DNA from: Streptomyces sulphureus DSM 40104
GTDB lineage: Bacteria > Actinomycetota > Actinomycetes > Streptomycetales > Streptomycetaceae
Length of the DNA stretch: 64,000 nt
Assembly (NCBI RefSeq): GCF_000381025.1
Contig: NZ_KB905813.1
Location: 850,716 to 914,715 of the forward strand
Reading direction: 5' to 3'
Positions 33,644 to 41,928 of the stretch are shown here, piece by piece. A model generated the notes under the pieces. That model saw nothing but the letters and a program-made list of their open reading frames with translations, was not told the DNA's origin and searched no databases. The translations under genes were made by a program, and so were the position numbers. How positions within the stretch are numbered: position 1 is the first letter of the stretch; every line of letters begins with the position of its first letter.

Positions 33644-34942
33644 GTGAACTCCCCACGTACCCGTGTCAGATGGCTGACCCTCGGACTGATCGTCTCCCTC
33701 ATCGTCATCAACTACATCGACAGGGCCGCGGTCAGCTACGCAGTCGGGCCGCTCACCGAAGCATTCGACATCAGCAAGTCCCAGTACGGCCTCATCAGCA
33801 GCGCCTTCTCCATCGGCTACATGGTCTTCGCGTTCCTCGCGGGCCCACTCGTCGACCGCTACGGCGCCCGGCGCATCCTGCTCCTCGGCGTCGCCGTCTG
33901 GTCCCTCGTCACCGCGCTCACCCCGGTGGCCGGCTCCTTCCTCGGCCTCTTCCTCGCCCGCGTCGTCCTCGGCGCCGGAGAGGGCCCAGGCTTTCCCGCC
34001 GCCACCCGGACGGTCAGCCGCTGGCTGCCCCAGCAGGAGCGCGGCACGGCACTGGCCATGGTCGGCGGCGTCGCCGTCGCCGGATCGCTGCTCATCGGCG
34101 GCCCCGTGGTCACCCAACTCATCGCCGGCTTCGGCTGGCGCGGCATGTTCTGGGTCCTCGCCCTCGTCGGCGCCGTGTGGTTCGCCGTCGCCTGGCGGCT
34201 CCTGAAGGACACCCCCGACGAGCACCCCGGGGTGTCGGCCGCCGAACGCGCCCACATCGCTGCGGGACAGCGCGACGAGGAACGCACCTCCAAGGGCCGA
34301 GTGGAGTGGCGCCCCGTACTCGTCAACCGCAACATGTGGATCATCGGCATCGGCTACTTCGCCTGGGGCTTCATGTTCTGGGCCTTCATGTACTGGCTCC
34401 CCGAGTACCTCTCGACCGAGTACGGCCTCAGCATCACCGCCGTCGGACTCTTCAGCGTCGCCCCCTGGGCGGCCGGCGTGGTCGGCGCACTGCTCGGCGG
34501 CGTCCTCACCGACCGCATCTTCCGACGCACCGGCAGCCCGCGCACCCGCCTCGTCATCATGGGCGTCGCGCTGCTGCTCTCCGGCGCCTCCCTGATACCG
34601 ATCTTCACCGCTCCGTCGCTGACGGTCTCGCTCGTCTTCATCTCGGCCGGCGTCGGCATCGGCTTCGTCACAGGCGGCATCTGGTGGGTCGCAGCGATCG
34701 ACGCGGCGCCGGGCCAACCCGGCCTCGCCGCAGGCTTCGCCGACGCGGCCTTCGCCGGCTCCGGCATCGTCGCGCCCTCGGTGATGGGCTTCCTCGTCAC
34801 CACCACCGGGAGCTTCTCCAGCGGCTTCGTCCTCATGACGGTCCTCGCTGTCGTCGGCGGCGGAGCCCTGCTGATCTTCCCCAAGCGCGACGAACCCCGC
34901 CCCACCCTCGACGACCCGGGCACCCTCGCCGACACCCGGTGA
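33644..34942 (+). CDS. MFS organic-anion porter (ACS family)
   Basis: A 432-residue, 12-helix MFS protein. The N-terminal INYIDRAAVSYAVGPL and the loop DRYGARRI place it in the anion:cation symporter branch, which imports hexuronates, tartrate, phthalate and similar carboxylates. The GTG at 33644 is preceded by GAGGTG. It is the last gene of the rightward half of the IclR divergon, and a hairpin follows at 35037-35070. It is the likely uptake system for the pathway and indicates that the substrate is an organic anion. Confidence 0.88.
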   Translation: MNSPRTRVRWLTLGLIVSLIVINYIDRAAVSYAVGPLTEAFDISKSQYGLISSAFSIGYMVFAFLAGPLVDRYGARRILLLGVAVWSLVTALTPVAGSFLGLFLARVVLGAGEGPGFPAATRTVSRWLPQQERGTALAMVGGVAVAGSLLIGGPVVTQLIAGFGWRGMFWVLALVGAVWFAVAWRLLKDTPDEHPGVSAAERAHIAAGQRDEERTSKGRVEWRPVLVNRNMWIIGIGYFAWGFMFWAFMYWLPEYLSTEYGLSITAVGLFSVAPWAAGVVGALLGGVLTDRIFRRTGSPRTRLVIMGVALLLSGASLIPIFTAPSLTVSLVFISAGVGIGFVTGGIWWVAAIDAAPGQPGLAAGFADAAFAGSGIVAPSVMGFLVTTTGSFSSGFVLMTVLAVVGGGALLIFPKRDEPRPTLDDPGTLADTR

Positions 34943-35036
34943 CGGTCGCCCCGGTCCGCCGACTCGTCTCCCACTGCCGTCTGCCGCGCATGGCCGGGCG
35001 CGAACGGCCTTGCCTCGCAGCGCAGTTGGCCTCCTG

Positions 35037-35070
35037 CTTTGCCTGCCCTCGCCCGAGGGCAGGCAAAGCG
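35037..35070. terminator. Bidirectional hairpin between MFS and phosphotransferase genes
   Basis: Arms GCTTTGCCTGCCCT (35037-35050) and AGGGCAGGCAAAGC (35057-35070) are perfect complements with a six-base loop. The site is between convergent genes. Confidence 0.8.
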
Positions 35071-35134
35071 CCTCCGGACGCGGCGCCCCGCCCACCGCTG
35101 CCGTACCGCGACAGCCCGTGCGCGAGCCGCTCAC

Positions 35135-36028
35135 TCAGCCGAGCACGGCCTCGGTGATCTGCCGGGCGGTCTGCTCGGCGACACGTGAACTCACGGCGGC
35201 GTACGAGGTGTACGCGTTCAGCCCGGTGGCCAGGGCCCAGCCGCGTCCCCGCGTCCAGGTCGCGTCGTCCACGTTGAGCGCGGCCCGGAAGGCCGCCCGG
35301 CTCCGGGCCGACATCAGGGTGAACGCGATCGTCAGATCGCAGGCCGGGTCGCCGATGCCGAGACCGCCGAAGTCGATGACCGCGCTGAGACGACCCTCGG
35401 CGGTCAGCAGATTGCCGGTGTGGAAGTCACCGTGACACCAGACCGGGGGACGGTCCCACGCCGGAGCATGCAGCGCTTCCTCCCACAACGCGGTCATGGC
35501 GGCGCCATCGAACGCGCCCCCGACCTCCGCGATGGCGGCCCGGGTGGCGCCGTCCCGCTCGGCCAGTGTTCCCGCGGCAAGACCTGCGCGGGCATCCCCG
35601 ACCGTGCGGCCTTCGGGCGTGAACTCCTGCAAGGCATGCAGGAATTCGGCCAGCCGGACCGCGGCCCGGGTCGAGTCGCCCAACGCCTCGACCGTCGCGA
35701 CCTCGCCGTCCAGCCAAGGGGACACCGCCCACCGCCACGGATACCCGAAGTCCGGATCGCCCACCGCCACCGGCACCGGCACGGCCAGCGGTACGCACGG
35801 CGCGAGCCGCGGCAGCCACTCGTACTCCTTCTCCGCCTGTCCGACGGCCCCGGGGTGACGGGGCATCCTGACGGACAGCTTCTCGCCCAGCCGATAGATC
35901 ACGTGGTCGGAGCCGGCCGGGTCGAGTAACCGGAGAGGCAAATCGGCCCAGTGCGGGAACTGCGTGTCGACCAGCTTCCTGACCAGTACGGCGTCGACTG
36001 CGGGCCGCCGTACGGTCTGCTCGCTCAC
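35135..36028 (-). CDS. Aminoglycoside-phosphotransferase-fold kinase
   Basis: A 297-residue APH/choline-kinase-fold enzyme. The catalytic loop is WCHGDFHTGNLL (Brenner motif HGD..N) and the metal site is VIDFGGLGIGDPACDL. YRLGEKLSVRMPRH carries the ATP-binding lysine or arginine region. Environmental members of this family phosphorylate aminoglycosides, macrolides, hygromycin-like drugs or metabolites; the substrate cannot be inferred, and nothing nearby is an antibiotic gene. The GTG at 36028 is used, with GGAG upstream; the longer frame upstream lacks conservation. Confidence 0.85.
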   Translation of the reverse strand: MSEQTVRRPAVDAVLVRKLVDTQFPHWADLPLRLLDPAGSDHVIYRLGEKLSVRMPRHPGAVGQAEKEYEWLPRLAPCVPLAVPVPVAVGDPDFGYPWRWAVSPWLDGEVATVEALGDSTRAAVRLAEFLHALQEFTPEGRTVGDARAGLAAGTLAERDGATRAAIAEVGGAFDGAAMTALWEEALHAPAWDRPPVWCHGDFHTGNLLTAEGRLSAVIDFGGLGIGDPACDLTIAFTLMSARSRAAFRAALNVDDATWTRGRGWALATGLNAYTSYAAVSSRVAEQTARQITEAVLG

Positions 36029-36218
36029 CAAGAGCAACTCCTGTCTCGCGCCCGCTCGTCGGGCGACGGAAGCCAGCACAGCGGGTCGCCCGCTTGGCTG
36101 TCGAGCGATTATCCCCGGGCCGCGGGCGACGCGGGGGCCAGACGCCACCACTGCGCGGGCTTCGCGCCGGCGCAGTCCCGCAGTCCCCGCGGCTCTCGGA
36201 GGCTGGCATCATCAAGGG

Positions 36219-36914
36219 ATGCCAGAACGTATGGTCGCGGCCTGCGACGGAGCCGCCAAGATCAACCCCGGACCCGCGGCCTGGGCCTGGGTGCTCGCCG
36301 ATCCCTCGGGCACCCCGCAGCGCTGGGAAGCCGGCCCGCTCGGCCGCACGACGAACAACGTGGCCGAACTCACTGCCCTGGCCGAGCTGTTGGAGGCCAC
36401 CGACCCGGACGTGCCGCTGGAGATCCGCATGGACTCCCAGTACGCGATGAACGCGGTCACCAAGTGGATCGCCGGGTGGAAGCGGAACGGCTGGCAGACC
36501 GCGTCGAAGAAGCCCGTCGCCAACAAGGACCTGGTGGTCCGCATCGACGCCCTGCTCGACGGCCGCGACGTCGTCTTCCAACACGTCCTCGCCCACCAGG
36601 TGAACGGCGACCCGCTCAACGCCATCGCCGACGCCGCCGCCAGCACCGCCGCCAACGACCAGACCCCCGCCGGCACCGCGCACGGCACCACCACCGTCCC
36701 GCAGCCCAGCCCCGCAACCGAGGACAAGCCGGCCCGCCCCGTCAAGACCCGGCCGAACCGGACGTCCGGCTCCGGCAGGACACCGGTGCTCAAGGCCAAG
36801 TTCCCCGGCCGCTGCGGCCACTGCAACACCCGCTACGAGCCGGGCGAGAAGATCACCAGGATCGCCACCGGCTGGGGCCACCACTCCTGCCGCGACACCG
36901 CCCCCACATCCTGA
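36219..36914 (+). CDS. RNase HI with Pro-rich linker and Cys-rich C-terminal module
   Basis: A 231-residue protein. Residues 1-145 form an RNase HI domain, which cuts RNA in RNA:DNA hybrids, with the acidic tetrad visible as ACDGAAKINPGP, NNVAELTALAELLE, IRMDSQYAM and NAIADAA. A Thr/Pro/Lys-rich linker follows, and residues about 190-225 contain CGHCNTRYEPGEKI and HHSC, which looks like a small zinc-ribbon-type nucleic-acid-binding module. The ATG at 36219 starts directly at the domain. The added module is not part of classical RNase HI and may direct the enzyme to its substrate. Confidence 0.85.
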   Translation: MPERMVAACDGAAKINPGPAAWAWVLADPSGTPQRWEAGPLGRTTNNVAELTALAELLEATDPDVPLEIRMDSQYAMNAVTKWIAGWKRNGWQTASKKPVANKDLVVRIDALLDGRDVVFQHVLAHQVNGDPLNAIADAAASTAANDQTPAGTAHGTTTVPQPSPATEDKPARPVKTRPNRTSGSGRTPVLKAKFPGRCGHCNTRYEPGEKITRIATGWGHHSCRDTAPTS

Positions 36915-36995
36915 CGGAGGCGACGGACGGCGGGCCCCACGCACAACCCGGCGGGCATCGCCGAACTAGCCGACGAACCGTGAGAGCGACACTCG

Positions 36996-37033
36996 CCCCT
37001 GCGTGCGCAGCCAACTGGCCGCGCATGCAGGGG
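36996..37033 (+). terminator. Hairpin downstream of RNase HI
   Basis: Arms 36996-37008 and 37021-37033 pair over 13 bases with one mismatch and a 12-base loop, followed by CTTT. The segment 36915-37480 otherwise contains only this hairpin and the control region of the GH64 gene. Confidence 0.6.
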
Positions 37034-37318
37034 CTTTCGCCTCGGAGAGGGCCGACCGACGGCCGGGACAGCGGCGAACCACCGATCCGCCGACGAGACT
37101 TCTCCGCTCCACGCGCGCCGAATGCGCACCGCGTCACGAAGCCTTCAGGCCCACTCGGCGACGTCCCCGGTGGAGCAGCGCTGGCCGCGTGGCCGACGTA
37201 GCGGTAGCAGAGATCGACAACTGCCCTCCCACGGCACCTACTTGGACCACCGCCCGAAAGGCCCGTCAGGTATTGAACGCAAACCGGGCGCTCTCGGACG
37301 GCCCCCACGTTGCTTCCG

Positions 37319-37364
37319 TTGACAAGTTCATGCAGTCACCCCACTCTTTACCGAGAGCGCTCTC
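37319..37364 (+). promoter_or_regulatory. Promoter element with CebR-like palindrome upstream of the glucanase
   Basis: TTGACA at 37319-37324 is a consensus -35 box; the -10 region about 17-19 bases later is weak. Directly downstream, GAGAGCGCTCTC at 37353-37364 is a perfect 12-bp palindrome. Its core matches the CebR cello-oligosaccharide operator (GGGAGCGCTCCC) at all positions except the third base from each end. A LacI-family repressor bound here would block the start of transcription. Confidence 0.55.
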
Positions 37365-37480
37365 ACCTTCCTCGAGGTGCCCGGCCGTCGACCGGTGCAC
37401 CCGAGGTTTGCCCAGTACGTCCGTGTACCGCCCCGGTCGGGTCGGCATGCGGACGCCCCCCACGCCCCCGAGGAGCAACA

Positions 37481-38464
37481 TTGACCTCCGCACACGCTCG
37501 GCGGCGCAGCCGCGCCGTGCCGATCTACCTGCTGTCCGCCCTCGCGCTCGTCGTGACCGCGATGTACATGTTCAGCAACACCTCGAACGCCACCACGGCC
37601 GACGCCGACGGCGCCGCGACCAAGGCCGTCCAGGCCGGCGACCCGCCGCCGGAGGACTTCTGGGGCGACGTCGACGACATCCCGCCCGCCGAGAACGCGC
37701 TCACCGTCAAGATCGCCAACCAGACCAACGGTCAGTACCCCGACGACGAGGTCTACTGGAGCTTCGAGGGCGAGACGCACTCCATCGCCGAGCAGCCCTA
37801 CATCGACCTGCCGGCCATCGAGGCGGGCCGGATCGACATCCACGTCGGTTCCCCCGACAGCGAGTACACCGACTTCGTCGAGTTCACCGTCAAGGACGGC
37901 ATCTTCTACGGCAACCTCACCCGCGTCGACGGCTACGTCCTGCCGCTGGCGATGCGCCTGCACTCGGAGGACGGCGAGAACCAGCAGGTCGGCGAGGACT
38001 ACGAGCTCTTCAAGCAGTCGCGTGAGGACACCTTCCAGCAGTTCTCCGACGAGGTTCCCGCAGAGTTCCAGGGCCTCGTCGACGGCGACAAGAAGATCGA
38101 GGCACCGCGCAGCGGCGCGGACTTCGCCCCCGGCGGCCAGCACGAGAACTACTTCGACGAGTACGCGCAGTCCGTCGGAGTCGACGCCGCCACGCAGGAG
38201 ATCTTCGCCTGCTCCGGCCCGCTGAGCGAGGACCCGTCCGGCTGCGCCGGCCTCAACCGGCACGTCGCCGACCTGCCCGAGGACCAGCAGGCCGACCCGG
38301 AGAACTTCTACAAGGACGCACCGGCGAACTACTACGCCCAGTTCTGGCACGACCACTCGATCGACAACCGTTCCTACGGATTCCCGTACGACGACGCGGA
38401 AGGCCAGGACACGCTCATCACCTCCGACAACCCGGAGTACCTGGTCGTCGCCGTCGGCTACTGA
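37481..38464 (+). CDS. Secreted GH64-family beta-1,3-glucanase-like protein
   Basis: A 327-residue exported protein. A TTG start at 37481 is used because GAGGAGC lies just upstream and the N-terminus then reads as a signal sequence: a basic stretch (RRRSRA) followed by the hydrophobic segment VPIYLLSALALVVTAMYMF. The mature part resembles thaumatin-like GH64 laminaripentaose-producing glucanases, with YTDFVEFTVKDGIFYGNLTRVDGYVLPLAMRL and, near the C-terminus, FYKDAPANYYAQFWHDHSIDNRSYGFPYDD. It would degrade beta-1,3-glucan outside the cell. Control by a CebR-like operator is suggested by the palindrome upstream. Confidence 0.8.
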   Translation: MTSAHARRRSRAVPIYLLSALALVVTAMYMFSNTSNATTADADGAATKAVQAGDPPPEDFWGDVDDIPPAENALTVKIANQTNGQYPDDEVYWSFEGETHSIAEQPYIDLPAIEAGRIDIHVGSPDSEYTDFVEFTVKDGIFYGNLTRVDGYVLPLAMRLHSEDGENQQVGEDYELFKQSREDTFQQFSDEVPAEFQGLVDGDKKIEAPRSGADFAPGGQHENYFDEYAQSVGVDAATQEIFACSGPLSEDPSGCAGLNRHVADLPEDQQADPENFYKDAPANYYAQFWHDHSIDNRSYGFPYDDAEGQDTLITSDNPEYLVVAVGY

Positions 38465-38488
38465 GCCGTCCGGACAGACGCCCAATGC

Positions 38489-38517
38489 GGCGGGCTCCCC
38501 GAACCGGGGAGCCCGCC
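38489..38517 (+). terminator. Hairpin after the glucanase gene
   Basis: GGCGGGCTCCCC (38489-38500) and GGGGAGCCCGCC (38506-38517) are perfect complements with a short loop, 25 bases after the stop codon. The rest of 38518-38812 shows nothing else except the ribosome site of the next gene. Confidence 0.8.
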
Positions 38518-38812
38518 GTCGTCCGTCGGCCGCCGAGGAACCCGGGGAAGGGCTCGCCCCCGCGGCCGGCAATGTCGCACCGAAAAGCCACAGGAGCCGG
38601 TCCGTGCCCGCCGGTTCGTACACGCTCCCGCCCCGGCGAGGGCTCCGAGCGGACCGCGCACGGCGAAGGTGCCGGAACACCGCGGACGTTCACCCGAAGG
38701 CTCCGTCGCACGGTGCCACATCGGCGCCGCTCCGACTGCCTGACGGCTTCCTCCCCGCCTCGCGCCGCACACTGTGGGGCGTCGAGGTCGTACGAGAGGG
38801 AGGTGCTGGCGC

Positions 38813-39985
38813 ATGAGGGCGGTCGTCTACCAGGACGCCGGAACGGTCGGCGTGGAGGAAGTCGCGGACGCGGTCGTTGAGGAGCCGACCGACGTCGTGG
38901 TGCGAGTGACGTCGAGCGCGATGTGCGGCACGGACCTGCACATGTACGACGGCCGTATGGGCGCCACCGCCGGAATGGTGCTCGGCCACGAACCGTTGGG
39001 CGTCGTGGAGGACGTCGGCCCAGGGGTGCAGATGGTGGAGCGGGGCGATCGCGTCGTCATGCCCACCCATCTGTACTGCGGGGTGTGCGTCAACTGTGCC
39101 CGCGGCTGCTCGGCGGCCTGCCTGCGGGTCCGACCGAACGGCTTCGGCGCGGCCTACGGCTACCCGGGGATGGGCCCCTATCGCGGAGCGCTGGCCGAGT
39201 TGCTGCGGGTTCCGTACGCCGACGCCAACTGCATTCCGCTGCCCGGCCGGCCCGGTGACGACTGGGAGGACGACTTCGTCCTGCTCGCGGACGCGTTCGT
39301 CACCGGCTGGCACGCCACCGAACTCGCCGAGGTGACCGCGGGCAGCACGGTCGCCGTCTTCGGCGCCGGCGCGGTCGGTCTGCTCGCCGCGCACAGCGCG
39401 CAGTTGAGAGGAGCCCGCGAGGTCTACGTCGTCGACGCGGTGTCCGACCGCCTGGACAAAGCCGGCGACCTCGGCGCCGTCCCGATCGACTACCGGGACG
39501 GCGACCCGGTCGACCAGATCCGGCAGCGTCGTCACCAGGCAGGGCTACCGATCGGTGAGGAGGCGATGGACGGGGTGCAGAAGGGCATCGACGCGGTCGG
39601 TTTCCAGGCCTGCGACCGAGACCGCCGCGGCAGCGAGAACCCGACCCAGGTGCTCAGCGACCTCGCTCGGCTGGTGAACCCCACCGGAAACATCGGCGTC
39701 GCCGGCGTCTACGCCGAGTCCGACCCGCACCCGGCACCCGGCGGGAGCGGCGACGGGCGGCTCACCGTCCCGTGGGCCACGTTCTTCTCCAAGGGCCTCT
39801 CCGTACGGTTCGGCCGTACCCACGACCGCCGCTACACCACCCGGCTCCGCGACCTCGTGGTCGCCGGCCGGGCCCACCCCGGACGCGTGGTCACCCACCA
39901 TGGCGGACTGGAGCAAGCACCTTCCCTGTACCGGTCTTTCGACCAGCGCGCAGACGGCGTGATCAAGTCCGTTCTCCAGCCGTGA
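38813..39985 (+). CDS. Zinc-dependent alcohol dehydrogenase (formaldehyde-dehydrogenase-like MDR)
   Basis: A 390-residue medium-chain dehydrogenase. Catalytic zinc ligands are in AMCGTDLHMYDG and VLGHEPLGVVEDVG; the structural-zinc lobe has the cysteines of LYCGVCVNCARGCSAAC. The NAD(P) motif is FGAGAVGLLAAHSAQ. GIDAVGFQAC in the second half is characteristic of the glutathione-independent formaldehyde dehydrogenase branch. GAGGGAGG lies upstream of the ATG at 38813. It stands alone between two terminators or gaps, so its physiological substrate is open. Confidence 0.88.
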   Translation: MRAVVYQDAGTVGVEEVADAVVEEPTDVVVRVTSSAMCGTDLHMYDGRMGATAGMVLGHEPLGVVEDVGPGVQMVERGDRVVMPTHLYCGVCVNCARGCSAACLRVRPNGFGAAYGYPGMGPYRGALAELLRVPYADANCIPLPGRPGDDWEDDFVLLADAFVTGWHATELAEVTAGSTVAVFGAGAVGLLAAHSAQLRGAREVYVVDAVSDRLDKAGDLGAVPIDYRDGDPVDQIRQRRHQAGLPIGEEAMDGVQKGIDAVGFQACDRDRRGSENPTQVLSDLARLVNPTGNIGVAGVYAESDPHPAPGGSGDGRLTVPWATFFSKGLSVRFGRTHDRRYTTRLRDLVVAGRAHPGRVVTHHGGLEQAPSLYRSFDQRADGVIKSVLQP

Positions 39986-40232
39986 CGCCCGGCGAGCCAC
40001 GCTGCGTCACGGTGTCGGCCTCGGTACTGGACTGCGGCCCCCGTCGCCGTCAAGTCACAGTTCCGCTTGACGCTTGTCGCTCGAAGCGGGAAAAAGCGCG
40101 AGCGGACCCCGGTGGCCGAGCCCCTCGAAAATGCCGTGCGCCCATGACCAGGGCCCGTCCGACCCGCCGTTACCCCGGCCCTGAGAGGGGAACCCGACGT
40201 CCAGCCAACCCATGCACGAGGAGATGAGGCAC

Positions 40233-40637
40233 ATGCCCGGACGACAGGACATGCCGTCGACCTTGGAGCGGTCGCCCCAGGGCGCGCAGCGCACGTGGGT
40301 CAAGGCACACGACTCGGCCATCAAGGAGTACGGCGAGGGCCAGCGAGCGCAGCGGGTCGCCTACGGTGCGCTGAAGCACGAGTACGAAAAGGTCGGTGAT
40401 CACTGGGAACGCAAGGAGGGCGGCCGCAAGGGACCGTCGGACCCGCAGTCGGCGCGTCCTCGGCAGCAGGGTGGCCGCAGCGGTGAGGGCGTCGACGAGA
40501 GGGCCTCCAAGCAGCACCTCTACGGCGTCGCGCGGCGTCTCGGCATCGAGGGACGCGCAGGCATGAACAAGTCCGAGCTGCTCAAGGCGATCCGCAAGGC
40601 GAACCGTACCGATACACGGGAAGCCAGAGCACGTTGA
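40233..40637 (+). CDS. ChaB-domain protein with Rho-N-like C-terminus
   Basis: A 134-residue basic protein. Residues 1-65 match the ChaB family (MPSTLERSPQGAQRTWVKAHDSAIKEYGEGQRAQRVAYGAL is spread over this part), often listed as a cation transport regulator. The C-terminal 35 residues (KQHLYGVARRLGIEGRAGMNKSELLKAIRK) resemble the SAP-like Rho N-terminal motif, which binds nucleic acid. GAGGAG lies nine bases before the ATG at 40233, so this start is chosen over those at 40212 and 40224. The gene stands alone; a stress-related or DNA-binding role is more likely than transport control. Confidence 0.8.
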   Translation: MPGRQDMPSTLERSPQGAQRTWVKAHDSAIKEYGEGQRAQRVAYGALKHEYEKVGDHWERKEGGRKGPSDPQSARPRQQGGRSGEGVDERASKQHLYGVARRLGIEGRAGMNKSELLKAIRKANRTDTREARAR

Positions 40638-40676
40638 CGGGAGGCACACTCCTGCCCGCCGGGCTCGGCCCGAGAT

Positions 40677-40718
40677 GACGCGCTCGATTCTCCCGCGAGT
40701 GAGCAACTCGAGCGCGTC
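40677..40718 (+). terminator. Hairpin after the ChaB-domain gene
   Basis: GACGCGCTCGA (40677-40687) and TCGAGCGCGTC (40708-40718) form a perfect 11-bp stem with a 20-base loop. It lies between genes that converge. The remaining bases to 40940 show nothing supportable. Confidence 0.6.
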
Positions 40719-40940
40719 CTGTCCTTGAGGCCGAGCCCCGCCCAACGAGCTGTGTGAAAGCCCGGCGCTGTGTCGTCACGGCCACCGAGCCGCGCCCGCC
40801 GCTGCATCGCGACGGCACGGCAACGACCGCGACGTACCGGCGGGGCGCGCGACGACCACGACTCCATGCCCGCCCAGGCCCCGGGCAGCCATCCGCCGAC
40901 CGTCAGAGAAGCGACTACTCCGGCGGCCGCATGCCCCCGC

Positions 40941-41921
40941 CTAGAGCCGCACGGACGCCGCCACCGGCAGGTGATCGCTGTCGGTCGCCTTCAGGTTCCA
41001 GGCCGAGCAAGGTCGCATGCCGTCTACCAGAATGTGGTCGATCCGGGCCACCGGCAAGGACGCCGGCCAGCTCAACCCGAACCCGGCCCCTGCCACCTCC
41101 TGTGCCGAGCGCATCGGAGAGGTGACCGCGGACAGAGCACCGTCGTCCGTGGTGCCGTTGAGGTCTCCCAGAAGGAGAGTACGGGGGAGTGGTTCCGCGC
41201 GCAGCGCCTCGGCGAGCCGAGCCGCGGCCCGATCGCGGCCGTCCGTACTGAGGCCCGTCAGGGAGCTGAACCGGACGGACAGGAGATGGGCGACGTAGAC
41301 GGCGACCGGCCCCTTGGGGGTACGGACGGTGGCACGCATCGCGCGTGGCCAGGACGCGATGTCGACGGTGCGGGCATCGGCCAGCGGGTGACGACTCCAC
41401 AGGCCCACCGTCCCTTGCACCGAGTGGTACGGATAGCGGTCGCGCAACACCGCACGGTAGACGGAGGTGTCGTCCCCCAGCTCCTCGAGGGCCACCACGT
41501 CCGCGTCGGAGGCGGCCAGCGCCCGTGCGGTGCGGGCCGGGTGCGGATTCTGCTCGTCGACGTTGTGCGTCACCACGGTCAAGTCGCCGCCGTCCGCGCG
41601 CTTGTCCGCGAGCGTCCCACCGAAGAGCGCGGTCCACACGACGGCGGGCAGCAGCACGGCCACGGCGAGCGTCGCGGAACGCCGGATCGCCGCGCACACG
41701 AGGAGCACCGGCACGACGAGGCCCGTCCACGGCAGAAAGGACTCGGTGAAACTGCCGAGGCCGCCGAGCCAGTCCGGGATCCGGGCGTGGCCCACCATCA
41801 CGAGCGTGGCCAGCGGCGCCAGAAGGGCGGTGGTCCGCCCCTGGCGCCAGACGCCCGGGTGCTGGCGCGGCGGTCGAACGGTTTCCGGCTCGGGAGACAC
41901 GGTGTCAGGGAGAGTTGCCAA
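40941..41921 (-). CDS. Membrane-anchored endonuclease/exonuclease/phosphatase-fold protein (VanJ-like)
   Basis: A 326-residue protein with three N-terminal membrane helices and an EEP-fold domain. EEP residues are visible in VVTHNVDEQNP, DADVVALEELG, LLLGDLNGTTDD, ARIDHILVDG and DSDHLPVAA. This architecture is that of VanJ of Streptomyces coelicolor, a membrane phosphatase linked to teicoplanin tolerance, thought to act on undecaprenyl pyrophosphate outside the membrane. The start is uncertain: the TTG at 41921 follows the upstream stop by seven bases, and a GTG lies further in. It is the last gene after a D,D-carboxypeptidase and a two-component system, which supports an envelope role. Confidence 0.78.
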   Translation of the reverse strand: MATLPDTVSPEPETVRPPRQHPGVWRQGRTTALLAPLATLVMVGHARIPDWLGGLGSFTESFLPWTGLVVPVLLVCAAIRRSATLAVAVLLPAVVWTALFGGTLADKRADGGDLTVVTHNVDEQNPHPARTARALAASDADVVALEELGDDTSVYRAVLRDRYPYHSVQGTVGLWSRHPLADARTVDIASWPRAMRATVRTPKGPVAVYVAHLLSVRFSSLTGLSTDGRDRAAARLAEALRAEPLPRTLLLGDLNGTTDDGALSAVTSPMRSAQEVAGAGFGLSWPASLPVARIDHILVDGMRPCSAWNLKATDSDHLPVAASVRL

Positions 41922-41928
41922 GGCGGTC

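Noticed and set aside
35135..36028. Aminoglycoside resistance determinant
   Set aside because: The fold is that of APH kinases but members act on many substrates, and no biosynthetic or mobile context supports a resistance role.
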